64,000 nucleotides of DNA, taken from GCA-2733415 sp965178635. GTDB taxonomy: Bacteria; Bacteroidota; Bacteroidia; Flavobacteriales; Flavobacteriaceae. Location: NCBI GenBank assembly GCA_965178635.1, contig CBCXVT010000030.1:62001-126000 (forward strand), read 5' to 3'. Each line of letters begins with the position of its first letter. The first letter of the stretch is position 1. The notes beneath the pieces are model-generated. The model saw only the letters and a list, made by a program, of their open reading frames with translations, was not told the origin of the DNA and did no database searches. This document shows, in pieces, positions 42,170 to 51,282 of the stretch. A program made the translations under genes and the position numbers.

Positions 42170-43279
42170 TTATTGATTTTGTACAATAAAAGTTACAAGG
42201 CATGTAAGGGTAGTTAGAACCGCTAAAACTAAAAAGAATATCTTCCAGAAAGAATAAGGTCTATCCCCTTCAATGACACCGCTTTGACCGTTCACATAAA
42301 AATGATATTTTTTATTATTAAATACATATGAAGAGATGTAAACGGGTAGTAAAATGTGTTTGAAGGTTTCTTGAGCCAAGTTCATGTCCAAACTGCTTAC
42401 GCGTTGTGTATCGCCACCAATATCTTGTTTAGCCCAAGAGATTGCAATTTCTCGAGCTTTTTGATTCGATTTTAAATGCCCATCTTCTAATGATAACGTG
42501 TATTTTTCAGTTATAAAACCTGATAAATAACTTGAGTTAAATGTTTCTAATTGTTCTAAATTCCATGATGTTATTTTTTTTGGCAAACTATTACTTTTCT
42601 TTTCTGAAGCACTAATTAAGGTGTCATCAATAAAACCGTTGACATTTCCAGAAGCATAAGTCCAACGTGTTTTTCGAACCTGCCTTGTACGTCTTACACT
42701 CTTACCATTTACGGTAGTTGTATAACTTTCGGAAACGTAATAATAATCGCCACGTTGCCCTACATAGGCTCCTGATAATTCAGCATCAAATGTCCAATAC
42801 GGCACATAAAGCCCTTTTGTTTTTTCAGGATCTAGAGCAGCGCGTTTTAATTTATTAGGAGCAAACCATAATCCGTTAACCCATTTTTTAAATATTGTGT
42901 GCGATTGGGTATGTGTGAGTTGAAAAGGCAAGACTGCTCCAGGTAAAATCCAATCTTCTAAATGCGCATCTTCAACAATTAATGGCTGGCTGCAATACAC
43001 ACAATGTAATGATTTGTAATTTTCTTCTATATGCTGATTGGCACCACAGGTTTTGCAGTGTAACATACTAATTTTTTCAGTATGTGATTGCCCTCCCATT
43101 TTTTCTAAATAGGGTTGTAATTCTAATTCTTCAAATGTTGTTTGAGAAACTTCAATAGCCTCTTCATGGTCACAATAGCCACATTTTATTACAGAAGAAC
43201 CTGGTTTGTATTTCAGTTCCGCACCACAATTAACACAAGATTTTTTGTGTTCAGATGTTTTTGGTAAATCTTGATTCAT
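42170..43279 (-). CDS. Double zinc-ribbon membrane protein (YdjG-like)
   Basis: A 369-residue protein with two consecutive TFIIB-type zinc ribbons: CVNC...CGYC at residues of about 16-36 and CKTC...CVYC at about 76-96. A central domain of mixed beta structure with the GDYYYVSESYTTTVNGK region follows, and one C-terminal membrane helix lies at residues of about 347-366. It is paired with an SPFH-domain protein, as Bacillus YdjG is with YdjI. Membrane anchoring plus zinc ribbons suggests an assembly or stress role at the envelope, which is inference. Confidence 0.75.
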   Translation of the reverse strand: MNQDLPKTSEHKKSCVNCGAELKYKPGSSVIKCGYCDHEEAIEVSQTTFEELELQPYLEKMGGQSHTEKISMLHCKTCGANQHIEENYKSLHCVYCSQPLIVEDAHLEDWILPGAVLPFQLTHTQSHTIFKKWVNGLWFAPNKLKRAALDPEKTKGLYVPYWTFDAELSGAYVGQRGDYYYVSESYTTTVNGKSVRRTRQVRKTRWTYASGNVNGFIDDTLISASEKKSNSLPKKITSWNLEQLETFNSSYLSGFITEKYTLSLEDGHLKSNQKAREIAISWAKQDIGGDTQRVSSLDMNLAQETFKHILLPVYISSYVFNNKKYHFYVNGQSGVIEGDRPYSFWKIFFLVLAVLTTLTCLVTFIVQNQ

Positions 43280-43318
43280 TACATAATAACAAGGAAATTA
43301 ATAACATATTCACATTAG

Positions 43319-43341
43319 TCCTCTCCACGGAATGGAGAGGA
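43319..43341. repeat. Intergenic hairpin between the SPFH and zinc-ribbon genes
   Basis: Perfect 9-bp arms TCCTCTCCA / TGGAGAGGA around a 5-base loop (CGGAA), with no T run on either side. Its place between two leftward genes suggests a dispersed palindromic repeat or processing site rather than a terminator. Confidence 0.5.
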
Positions 43342-43364
43342 TATAAAATGTAATTTTATAGTTT

Positions 43365-44486
43365 TTAGTTATTTGGTAATGGTGGTGGAGCAGAACCTAA
43401 TAATACCTGTAATTCAGGAACTGTATTTAAAGCGGTCCAATTTGCCATACCTTGTTTCCAAATTAAAGTAGATGCGTTTACTGTTCTTCCTGCAAATAAA
43501 CTACTCAATCCTTCAAAAGATACGGGTCCTAATTGCTGTCCGTTTGAAGCATAAAAATATTGAGTTTGTTGCGGTAAAGGCGGGGGAGTTGCACCAGTAT
43601 TCTGTGTTGTAGTTTGAGTAGGCTGTTGTAACATGCCACCCATTTGTTGTGCCATTGCAAAGCCCATTCCCATACCTATTCCTGCTCCTGCTGCTCCAGA
43701 TTCATTTGCAGCTGCAACTTCTAATGCTTTTGCGGCTTTGAATTTGGTTAATTTATCTAAGTCTAATTTGTTTAATCTACTGTATTCAAAAATTTCTTTT
43801 TTCAGCTCTTCTGGCATGGATACATTTTCGATGAAGAATTTCTCTAAAGAAATACCAACTGAATTAAACTCAGGCTGCATGACTTCCAAACAAGTGTCTG
43901 ACAACTCATTTGTGTTAGCAGCATACAATTCTATTGGTAAGTTAGCCTCTCCAATAGTATCTGTAAATCGAGTAGAAATTAAGCTTTTTAAATGCTCGTT
44001 AATTTCAAAGTTTGTAAAATTATTATCTGTCCCAACAATATCTGTAATAAACTTTCCAGCATCCTCAATTTTAAATGCATAAGTACCAAAGGCTCTAACT
44101 TCAACAAAACCAAAACGATCGTCATTTAAAATTACAGGATTTTTTGTACCCCATTTTTCATCCGTAAATAAGCGAGAACTTACAAAGTAAACCTCAGCTT
44201 TAAACGGACTGTTAAACCCGTACTTCCATCCTTTTAAAGTTGCTAAAATTGGTAAATTTTGAGTATTTAACGTGTAGGTTCCCGGATTAAAAACATCGGC
44301 TAATTTTCCTTCGTTAATAAACACGGCTATTTGCCCTTCTCTAACAACTAATTTAGCATCGTTTTTAATTTCATTTTGGTAACGTTCAAAGCGATGAACT
44401 ATAGTGTCATTAGAACTGTCAAGCCATTCAATAATGTCAATAAATTCATGACTTAATTTCTTTTTTATTTCGTCAAAAATGCCCAT
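43365..44486 (-). CDS. SPFH-domain protein with C-terminal GYF_2 domain (YdjI-like)
   Basis: A 373-residue protein. Residues of about 30-240 form an SPFH/virion-core-like domain with no N-terminal membrane helix. A glycine/methionine-rich linker follows (GAAGAGIGMGMGFAMAQQMGGML, near residue 270), then a Pro-rich stretch. The last 65 residues (FYASNGQQLGPVSFEGL...WKQGMANWTAL) are a GYF_2 domain, which normally binds Pro-rich peptides; the tail itself ends PPPLPNN, so self-interaction is possible. Bacillus YdjI has the same SPFH core. The gene lies directly upstream of the zinc-ribbon partner. Confidence 0.82.
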   Translation of the reverse strand: MGIFDEIKKKLSHEFIDIIEWLDSSNDTIVHRFERYQNEIKNDAKLVVREGQIAVFINEGKLADVFNPGTYTLNTQNLPILATLKGWKYGFNSPFKAEVYFVSSRLFTDEKWGTKNPVILNDDRFGFVEVRAFGTYAFKIEDAGKFITDIVGTDNNFTNFEINEHLKSLISTRFTDTIGEANLPIELYAANTNELSDTCLEVMQPEFNSVGISLEKFFIENVSMPEELKKEIFEYSRLNKLDLDKLTKFKAAKALEVAAANESGAAGAGIGMGMGFAMAQQMGGMLQQPTQTTTQNTGATPPPLPQQTQYFYASNGQQLGPVSFEGLSSLFAGRTVNASTLIWKQGMANWTALNTVPELQVLLGSAPPPLPNN

Positions 44487-44623
44487 TTCTTTTAATTTTA
44501 AATTGGTTGACTACAAGATAGTAAAAAACTTTTTCACACGTGATTTTTAAAAGAATTAACAGATATATAACACATGGTATCAGATCATATTTTATCTTTA
44601 CTTTGTAATTGAATTACAGGTAA

Positions 44624-45076
44624 ATGGCTGTTTATAAATTAGATTTAAATGATTGTATTGAAGATGAATACGATTTAATTGGTGTTCATACCACATTAGA
44701 GTGCTATCATTTAGCCTATTTTATGAATAAAAATTTCGGTATACAGTTTGAAAGGCAGCCCAATTTGGATGCTTTTGAATTTTACGAGTTTGATGATGAG
44801 AAAAATAGATCACTCTGGAATATAATCTCAAATAAAGCTATTCAGGAGACTAAAGCAACAGAACAAACTCAAGAGTCGTTATTTGAAATAAGCACCGAAA
44901 AAGTTACCTATCTACTACCAGAATATAAAAAAATAGATTACCTGATAAAGATTACAGATAATACATCTGACATTCAAAATATGATTAATAAAATGAATGC
45001 TATTCCGCAAATAATCACAACATTTGCAATAGATATTTCTAACTTAAAATCTAAAAATAATTTAAATTTTTACTAA
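44624..45076 (+). CDS. IPExxxVDY-family protein
   Basis: A 150-residue soluble protein of a small family known in flavobacteria. The name motif appears here as LLPEYKKIDYLIKI (about residues 104-117), a variant of IPExxxVDY. No catalytic residues are recognised. Its stop overlaps the pyk start by one base, and the family is usually found in front of pyruvate kinase, so the proteins may work together or be co-regulated. Function is unknown. Confidence 0.82.
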   Translation: MAVYKLDLNDCIEDEYDLIGVHTTLECYHLAYFMNKNFGIQFERQPNLDAFEFYEFDDEKNRSLWNIISNKAIQETKATEQTQESLFEISTEKVTYLLPEYKKIDYLIKITDNTSDIQNMINKMNAIPQIITTFAIDISNLKSKNNLNFY

Positions 45077-46506
45077 TGCCACAATTGAAAAAAACAAAAA
45101 TAGTTGCAACTCTAGGGCCAGTAAGTTCAAGTAGAGAAGTGATACACGATATGATTAAAGCAGGAGTAAACGTTTTTAGAATAAACTTTTCTCATGCTGA
45201 TTATGACAATGTAAAGGAGCGTATTCAAATCATTAGAGAATTAAGTGATGAGTACAAATATAACACCGCCATATTAGGTGATTTACAAGGACCAAAACTT
45301 CGTGTTGGTGTTATGAATCATGACGTTATTGTTAATGATGGTGATGTGATAAAGTTCTGTACTGGCGAACCTTTTAACGGTGATGAAAATCGTGTGTTTA
45401 TGAACTACGAAAAATTCCCTGAAGATGTAAAAGCAGGAGAACGTATTTTGTTAGACGACGGAAAATTAATTTTTGAGGTTAAAAGTACCAACGGTAAAGA
45501 TGAGGTAGAAGCTGTAGTTATTCAAGGAGGACCATTAAAATCTAAAAAAGGAGTTAATTTACCAAACACGAAAATTTCACTTCCCGCACTTACAGAGAAA
45601 GATATAAAAGATGCCATTTTTGCGGTAGAGCAGCAAGTAGATTGGATTGCACTATCGTTTGTAAGAGATGCTGATGATTTAGAATTATTACAAGATTTAA
45701 TTAATAAACATTCGGAGTATAAAATACCAATTATTGCTAAGATTGAAAAGCCAGAAGCAGTAAAAAATATTGATAAGATTATTGCGTTTTGTGACGGTTT
45801 AATGGTTGCTCGAGGCGATTTAGGAGTTGAAATTCCTGCTGAAGAAGTACCATTAATTCAGAAGCAATTAGTGCTACGTGCTAAAAAAGCAAGAATACCA
45901 GTAATTATAGCTACACAAATGATGGAGACTATGATTACTAGTTTAACACCTACAAGAGCTGAAGTGAATGATGTTGCCAATTCTGTTATGGATGGAGCAG
46001 ATGCTGTAATGCTTTCAGGAGAAACATCTATTGGTAAATATCCTGTTGAGGTCATTCAGACCATGACTAAAATAATTAATAGTGTTGAAAATTCACCGTT
46101 AATTAATGTACCTGAACGCCCACCACATGTAAAAACAGCACGATATATTACCAAATCTATTTGTTATCATGCAGCCCATATGGCTGATGAAATTGACGCT
46201 AAAGCAATTTGTACGCTAACAAACTCTGGTTATACCGCATTTCAAATTTCTGCATGGCGACCAAATGCTCATATTTTAGCATTTACATCTAATAAAAATA
46301 TTTTAGCGCGTTTAAGTTTACTTTGGGGTGTAAAAGGGATTTTCTATGATAAGTTTGTAAGTACCGATGATACTGTAGAAGATGTAAACCAAATAGCTCA
46401 TGAACGTGGTTTTGTAACTCAAGGAGATTATTTAATTAACCTTGCTGCCATGCCAATTGTTAAAAAAGGAATGGTAAATACATTAAGAGTTTCTGTAATA
46501 GAATAA
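45076..46506 (+). CDS. pyk: Pyruvate kinase
   Basis: The last step of glycolysis: phosphoenolpyruvate plus ADP to pyruvate plus ATP. The 476-residue length is standard. Motifs are KIVATLGP and RINFSHADY at the N terminus, KIEKPEAVKNIDKI with the catalytic lysine, LMVARGDLGVEIPAEEVPL, and the ATQMMETMI and MLSGETSIGKYPVE segments. The C-terminal allosteric domain is present. It begins inside the stop of the preceding gene. Confidence 0.97.
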   Translation: MPQLKKTKIVATLGPVSSSREVIHDMIKAGVNVFRINFSHADYDNVKERIQIIRELSDEYKYNTAILGDLQGPKLRVGVMNHDVIVNDGDVIKFCTGEPFNGDENRVFMNYEKFPEDVKAGERILLDDGKLIFEVKSTNGKDEVEAVVIQGGPLKSKKGVNLPNTKISLPALTEKDIKDAIFAVEQQVDWIALSFVRDADDLELLQDLINKHSEYKIPIIAKIEKPEAVKNIDKIIAFCDGLMVARGDLGVEIPAEEVPLIQKQLVLRAKKARIPVIIATQMMETMITSLTPTRAEVNDVANSVMDGADAVMLSGETSIGKYPVEVIQTMTKIINSVENSPLINVPERPPHVKTARYITKSICYHAAHMADEIDAKAICTLTNSGYTAFQISAWRPNAHILAFTSNKNILARLSLLWGVKGIFYDKFVSTDDTVEDVNQIAHERGFVTQGDYLINLAAMPIVKKGMVNTLRVSVIE

Positions 46507-46511
46507 TTTAT

Positions 46512-47330
46512 TTGATGATGAAAAGTCCACTTGTATCTTCTGACTGGTTACTAAAGAATTTATCAGATCCTGATTTGATTATTCTTGATGCAAGTCAACA
46601 AGACAACAAAGCGGGTTTGGTATCAGATTCAAATAAATTACAGATTATTGGCGCACGAATTTTTGATATAAAAAATGAGTTTAGCGCTACTAATAGTCCA
46701 TTTCCTAACACACTTTTATCTGCCGAAGAATTTCAGGAAAAATGCCGTGAATTAGGTATTCATAACTCAAGTAAACTAGTGGTATATGATAACTTAGGTG
46801 TATATACAAGTCCGAGAGTTTGGTGGATGTTTAAAATAATGGGCTTTGAAAATATTGCCGTTTTAGATGGAGGATTACCAGATTGGATAGCTAATGGATA
46901 TCAGGTTCAAGAGCCAGTTCAAGTAACAATTCAATATGGTAATTTTAAAGCAAAATTTGATTATACTAAAGTTAGGGATATTGATTACTTAACTGAAAAT
47001 TTAACATTAAAAGAAGCTCTTGTTATTGATGCGCGCTCTGCAAATCGGTTTAATGGTATTACACCAGAACCACGAAAAGGATTGAGAAGCGGACATATAC
47101 CAAACTCAATAAATATTCCGTTTACAGAAGTCTTAGAAAGTGGTAAATTTAAAACCACTAAACAATTGATTGAATTATTTAGTGGTTTTAATCTTCAAGA
47201 ATCCCCTTTAGTTATTAGTTGTGGCTCAGGTATTACAGCTTGTATCATACTCTTAGCAGCAGACTTAGTTCTACAAAATGATAAAGCACTCTATGATGGT
47301 TCTTGGACTGAATGGGCACAATTAAGTTAA
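46512..47330 (+). CDS. Sulfurtransferase (3-mercaptopyruvate/thiosulfate type)
   Basis: A 272-residue protein with two rhodanese domains. Only the second is catalytic: C237 in VISCGSGITAC, the CGSGxTA loop typical of 3-mercaptopyruvate sulfurtransferases. The first domain has KLVVYDNLGVYTSPRVWWM. The enzyme moves sulfur from a donor to cyanide or another thiophilic acceptor. The gene follows pyk by 5 bases and may share its transcript. The ATG at 46515 is an equally good start. Confidence 0.9.
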   Translation: MMMKSPLVSSDWLLKNLSDPDLIILDASQQDNKAGLVSDSNKLQIIGARIFDIKNEFSATNSPFPNTLLSAEEFQEKCRELGIHNSSKLVVYDNLGVYTSPRVWWMFKIMGFENIAVLDGGLPDWIANGYQVQEPVQVTIQYGNFKAKFDYTKVRDIDYLTENLTLKEALVIDARSANRFNGITPEPRKGLRSGHIPNSINIPFTEVLESGKFKTTKQLIELFSGFNLQESPLVISCGSGITACIILLAADLVLQNDKALYDGSWTEWAQLS

Positions 47331-47334
47331 TTAC

Positions 47335-47853
47335 CTATTTTTTAAAGTACATTTTTTTAATATCAAAAATAGAGTTCCCGAAGATAACTTTAGGAGCTTT
47401 AAGTACTTCTAAAACTAAAGAAGTGTCATTTATTGAGTTGATTTTAAACGCATAACCCTCAGCTTTTAATTCAATAGTTTCGTAGTCATAATTGACGCTT
47501 TTAACATTTTCGCCATCATATTCGGCATCTTTAATTGCATAAGACCATTGGTAAACTTCAATCGACTCATTTTTAGTGGTTACTAAATTTGTGCCTTTTA
47601 AGACTGGTTCCGATTTAAGTATTTTCATAACTTTTAACTGTTGTGTCGCTTTATCAAAAGAAACTGTCAGTTCAATGTCGTTAGAAAATTTTGGACTCAT
47701 TTTGTCAAGTTTCCAATCTGTGTTATAGAGTAAACTGTTTTCGATTACTTGTGTTTCATTAGTAAGTGTAGAGCTTTCTTCTTGTGAATAACCCAAACTA
47801 AAAAAGCAAAGTAATGTGGTTAATAGGGCAAGTTTTGGAAAAAATACTTTCAT
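47335..47853 (-). CDS. Secreted hypothetical protein
   Basis: A 172-residue protein with a clear signal peptide (MKVFFPKLALLTTLLCFFSLGYSQ, about 24 residues) and a beta-rich mature domain of about 148 residues. No cysteine cluster, lipobox or catalytic motif is seen. I recognise no family. It converges on the sulfurtransferase gene with only 4 bases between them. Confidence 0.7.
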   Translation of the reverse strand: MKVFFPKLALLTTLLCFFSLGYSQEESSTLTNETQVIENSLLYNTDWKLDKMSPKFSNDIELTVSFDKATQQLKVMKILKSEPVLKGTNLVTTKNESIEVYQWSYAIKDAEYDGENVKSVNYDYETIELKAEGYAFKINSINDTSLVLEVLKAPKVIFGNSIFDIKKMYFKK

Positions 47854-47930
47854 AATAATATTGAATTGGTTTGTACTAAAGTTAATAAATTTTCAATAAA
47901 AAATCGAAAGATTAACTGAATTGCATTTTT

Positions 47931-49034
47931 TTAGAATTCAAATTTCAATTGAACCGACATGCTTTTTTGAGATGTTTTTTGTTCTTTTTTAGTAGTATTA
48001 TTGAGGTTTCCAAGTGAAAGACCTAATAAGCGCACAGAGTTTTTTGGTTTCTCTTGAAAGAGTAATTCTCTTGCTATTTCTAAAATTAAGTGTTTGTCAG
48101 AAATAAAATATTGGATAGTCTTACTTCGCGTTTGTTGGGTAAAATCACTGTATTTTATTTTTAATGTGATTGTTTTTCCAGAAACCTTACTTTTTTTAAG
48201 TCGCTTTTCTAACTCTTCAGCGATATGCTCTAGTTTTTCAAGCATGAAAATTTCAGAGCTGATATTATCAAAAAACGTACGTTCTGCAGCAACAGATTTT
48301 TGTGTTCTATTTGGTTTTACGCTACTTAAATGAATCCCTCTAACGACATTGTAATAATACGCACCAGATTTTCCGAAATGAGTGGTTAAATAATCAACAG
48401 TTTTTTGTTTTAAATCTCGCCCTTCATAAATACCTAACTGGTACATTTTTTCAGCAGTAACTTTTCCTACACCATAGAATTTTCTAACATCTAAGGCTTC
48501 TAAAAATTCTAAAACCTCATCTGGATTTACAGTTTTTTGTCCGTTTGGTTTGTTGTAATCGCTTGCAACTTTTGCTATAAATTTATTAATTGAAATTCCA
48601 GCGGAAGCAGTTAAACCTACTTCTTTAAAAATACGTTCTCTAATTTCTTCAGCCAATAGTGAGGCGCTTGAAATCTCTTTTTTATTTTCAGTAACATCTA
48701 AATACGCTTCATCTAAAGATAGAGGTTCTACCAAATCAGTATAATCATAGAATATTTTTCTAATTTGCTTAGAGATCTCTTTGTAGCGATCAAACCTTGG
48801 TTTCACAAAAATAAGTTCAGGGCAACGTTTTCTTGCTAATGTACCACTGATAGCGCTTCGTACGCCAAAAACACGCGCTTCATAACTTGCAGCGCTTACT
48901 ACGCCACGTTTACCACCTCCGCCAACAGCCAATGGTTTTCCTCTAAGTTCAGGATTATCTAGCTGCTCTACGGAAGCGTAAAAGGCATCCATATCAACAT
49001 GAATAATTTTTCTTAGCAGGAAATCGAAAGACAT
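47931..49034 (-). CDS. dinB: DNA polymerase IV (Y family)
   Basis: A 367-residue translesion DNA polymerase. The palm carries the metal-binding DMDAFYASVEQ (residues of about 15-25) and SLDEAYLDVT. Other family pieces are KPLAVGGGGKRGVVSAASYEAR, the helix-hairpin-helix region KFYGVGKVTAEKMYQLGIY and the little-finger domain. A short C-terminal tail (TSQKSMSVQLKFEF) resembles the beta-clamp binding end. The start is ATG 49034, only 45 bases from the divergent CYTH gene. Confidence 0.94.
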   Translation of the reverse strand: MSFDFLLRKIIHVDMDAFYASVEQLDNPELRGKPLAVGGGGKRGVVSAASYEARVFGVRSAISGTLARKRCPELIFVKPRFDRYKEISKQIRKIFYDYTDLVEPLSLDEAYLDVTENKKEISSASLLAEEIRERIFKEVGLTASAGISINKFIAKVASDYNKPNGQKTVNPDEVLEFLEALDVRKFYGVGKVTAEKMYQLGIYEGRDLKQKTVDYLTTHFGKSGAYYYNVVRGIHLSSVKPNRTQKSVAAERTFFDNISSEIFMLEKLEHIAEELEKRLKKSKVSGKTITLKIKYSDFTQQTRSKTIQYFISDKHLILEIARELLFQEKPKNSVRLLGLSLGNLNNTTKKEQKTSQKSMSVQLKFEF

Positions 49035-49053
49035 TTGATAGTGTTAAGTCATT

Positions 49054-49072
49054 CAAAAATACTATATCTTTG
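49054..49072. promoter_or_regulatory. Divergent -7 boxes for dinB and the CYTH gene
   Basis: Minus strand TATTTTTG (49061-49054) faces dinB and plus strand TATCTTTG (49065-49072) faces the CYTH gene; they nearly abut. The plus-strand box ends only 7 bases before ATG 49080, so the CYTH transcript would have almost no leader. No clear -33 elements. Confidence 0.5.
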
Positions 49073-49079
49073 AATTATG

Positions 49080-49547
49080 ATGATAGAAATAGAGCGTAAA
49101 TTTTTAGTAACCTCAGATGTTTTTAAAACCGAATCGTTTAAAAAAACGCGCATTACTCAAGGGTTTTTGAGTACAGATCCTGAACGCACTGTAAGAGTAA
49201 GGGTAAAGGGAAATCAAGGGTTTTTGACTATAAAAGGGGTGTCAAATTCTTCGGGTACATCTCGTTTTGAATGGGAAAAAGAAATTGAATTAGAAGAAGC
49301 TGAAGCGTTATTAAAAATTTGTAAAAAAGGCGTTATAGATAAAATTCGTTATGAGGTAAAAATAGCTAATCATATTTATGAAATTGACGATTTTTTTGGG
49401 GGTAACAAAGGATTAATCATCGCTGAAATAGAACTAAATTCAGAAGAGGAAACATTTGAAAAACCAATTTGGCTCGGAAAAGAAGTTACTGGAGATGTAA
49501 AGTATTACAATTCACAATTGAGCTTGAACCCTTTTTGTGAGTGGTAA
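49080..49547 (+). CDS. CYTH-domain protein
   Basis: A 155-residue single-domain CYTH protein. The defining ExExK motif appears as EIERKF at residues 3-8; the first E of the pair is essential for metal and triphosphate binding. VRVRVKGNQGFLTIKG, FEWEKEIELEEAEALL and YEIDDFFGGNKGLIIAEIEL complete the fold. CYTH proteins bind or hydrolyse triphosphate compounds, and single-domain forms are often tripolyphosphatases. ATG 49080 is chosen over 49077 because relatives begin MIEIERK. Confidence 0.92.
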   Translation: MIEIERKFLVTSDVFKTESFKKTRITQGFLSTDPERTVRVRVKGNQGFLTIKGVSNSSGTSRFEWEKEIELEEAEALLKICKKGVIDKIRYEVKIANHIYEIDDFFGGNKGLIIAEIELNSEEETFEKPIWLGKEVTGDVKYYNSQLSLNPFCEW

Positions 49548-49549
49548 CA

Positions 49550-49984
49550 TTAGATTAATTTTTTTACCACATTAGTTACAATTCCCCAGATTACAAAGTT
49601 ATTCTCGGGTGTAACTTGAATAGCTTGATACTCTGGATTTTCTGGTTGTAACCATACGCCATCATTTTCCACACGTAAGCGTTTTACGGTAAATTCACCA
49701 TCTAAAAAACACACTGCAATTTTATTATGTGTTGGCGCAATACTTCTGTCAATAACTAATAAGTCATTATCATCTAACCCAGCACCAATCATTGATTGTC
49801 CGCTAACACGTGCAAAAAAAGTAGCCTCTTTGTTTTTAATCAATTCTCTATCTAATGAAATACGATCTTGTTTAAAATCATCTGCTGGAGAAGGGAAACC
49901 ACAGGAAATACCTGTGTCAAAAAAAATAGCACCCTCACTCTCTTGAGTGTCAGGTGTAAAAAATGTTAGAGCTTGCGTTGTCAT
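49550..49984 (-). CDS. umuD: UmuD-like S24 peptidase
   Basis: A 144-residue self-cleaving partner of the Y-family polymerase. The cleavage site is C28-G29 in the CGFPSPADDF motif, the same Cys-Gly bond as in E. coli UmuD. The catalytic dyad is S64 (SGQSMIGAG) and K101 (FTVKRL), both offset by four residues from E. coli. RecA-stimulated cleavage would produce the active form. It follows umuC by 13 bases, the reverse of the usual umuD-umuC order. Confidence 0.92.
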   Translation of the reverse strand: MTTQALTFFTPDTQESEGAIFFDTGISCGFPSPADDFKQDRISLDRELIKNKEATFFARVSGQSMIGAGLDDNDLLVIDRSIAPTHNKIAVCFLDGEFTVKRLRVENDGVWLQPENPEYQAIQVTPENNFVIWGIVTNVVKKLI

Positions 49985-49997
49985 AGGATAAATATAC

Positions 49998-51251
49998 TTA
50001 TTTTATAATAAGAATGTCATTAAATTGGGTAGTATATTGATGCGATAAATGGTCTTGCTTCATTTTCCAAGTTTTCTGTAAATCCTGGTTTGCAATTTTT
50101 AATTTGTCATCGCCGTATTTTTTATTGAGTTTATCAATAGCTTTCATTAACGGAACATGTTTTGGATTTTCATTAGAAAACATATCCAATTGATGATTGT
50201 CTGTTGGCACAAGTCCGGTTACAATTACTCCAGCACGTTTATATTTTATACCTTTTTGATACAATTGATCTATAGCTGTAATAGCGTTTTTAACTATTGT
50301 TAGTGATGAGTTTGTAGTGTGTGGTAATACTACTGTAACACTAGTTTTATAGGGGTTTTGGTTTTTTTCAAACCTGTTACCTTGCAATAAAATGATGAGT
50401 ATATTACAGCTAGAGTTTTGTGCTCTTAATTTTTCAGCACAACTGTTTGCAAAAGTTGCAACACGTTCTTTAATGTCTCTAATACCTGTATAAGTACCAA
50501 CAAAACTACGCGTGGTGGCAATAGATTTTTTTATAGGAAGGTCATCTTCTAAATTCAATGTTACGATGCCTTCTAAATCTTTTTTTAAGTTCAATTCAGT
50601 AATAGAAAATTGAGCTTTCACCCAGCTGTCTGAAAGTTGTGTAAAATCATATGCGGTTAAGATGTTTTGTTGAGACAATCGTTTTTCTATACGTCGTCCA
50701 ATGCCCCAAACATCTTTTGTTTTAGTCCACTTTAAAGCTTTAATTCTTTTTTCATCAGAATCGATAACAAAAACTCCACCAGTTTCTTTAGGGAATTTTC
50801 GTGCGATTTTATTAGCAACTTTTGATAGAGCCTTGGTAGGAGCAATACCTACACAGGTTGGTAATCCCGTCCATTGCAGTACACGATTTCGAATGTTGTG
50901 CCCAAGTGTGTCGACATCATCCTTTGAATTGAGTAACATAAAAGCTTCATCAATACTGTAGACTTCTACATCTGGCGAAAACTGTTTTAGAATACTCATC
51001 ACTCTGCTGCTCATGTCTCCATATAACGGATAGTTAGATGAGAAAACTTGTATTTGATGCTCTTTAAAAAATGCTTTGTATTTAAAAGCAGGAGCGCCCA
51101 TAGGTAGTTCTAAACTCTTAGCTTCATCACTACGTGCAATAACACAACCATCATTATTAGATAAAATAGCAATGGGTGAGTTCCTGAATTGTGGTTGAAA
51201 AACACGCTCGCAGGACGCATAAAAGTTATTACAATCTACTAGTGCAAACAT
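49998..51251 (-). CDS. umuC: UmuC-type Y-family DNA polymerase V subunit
   Basis: A 417-residue translesion polymerase. Metal-binding motifs are DCNNFYASCERVF at residues 6-18 and SIDEAFMLL. CVGIAPTKALSKVANKIARKFP and WGIGRRIEKRL (helix-hairpin-helix) follow. The C-terminal little finger and the region ending KMKQDHLSHQYTTQFND are typical. It works with UmuD. It lies 31 bases after the TonB receptor gene and before umuD, all in one direction. Confidence 0.94.
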   Translation of the reverse strand: MFALVDCNNFYASCERVFQPQFRNSPIAILSNNDGCVIARSDEAKSLELPMGAPAFKYKAFFKEHQIQVFSSNYPLYGDMSSRVMSILKQFSPDVEVYSIDEAFMLLNSKDDVDTLGHNIRNRVLQWTGLPTCVGIAPTKALSKVANKIARKFPKETGGVFVIDSDEKRIKALKWTKTKDVWGIGRRIEKRLSQQNILTAYDFTQLSDSWVKAQFSITELNLKKDLEGIVTLNLEDDLPIKKSIATTRSFVGTYTGIRDIKERVATFANSCAEKLRAQNSSCNILIILLQGNRFEKNQNPYKTSVTVVLPHTTNSSLTIVKNAITAIDQLYQKGIKYKRAGVIVTGLVPTDNHQLDMFSNENPKHVPLMKAIDKLNKKYGDDKLKIANQDLQKTWKMKQDHLSHQYTTQFNDILIIK

Positions 51252-51282
51252 GAATTAAAGATACAACTATATAGATAAATTA

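Noticed and set aside
43633..44082. Rightward 149-residue frame inside the SPFH gene.
   Set aside because: It is a shadow of the SPFH gene; its Pro/Ser/Ala-rich runs reflect the complementary strand of that gene.
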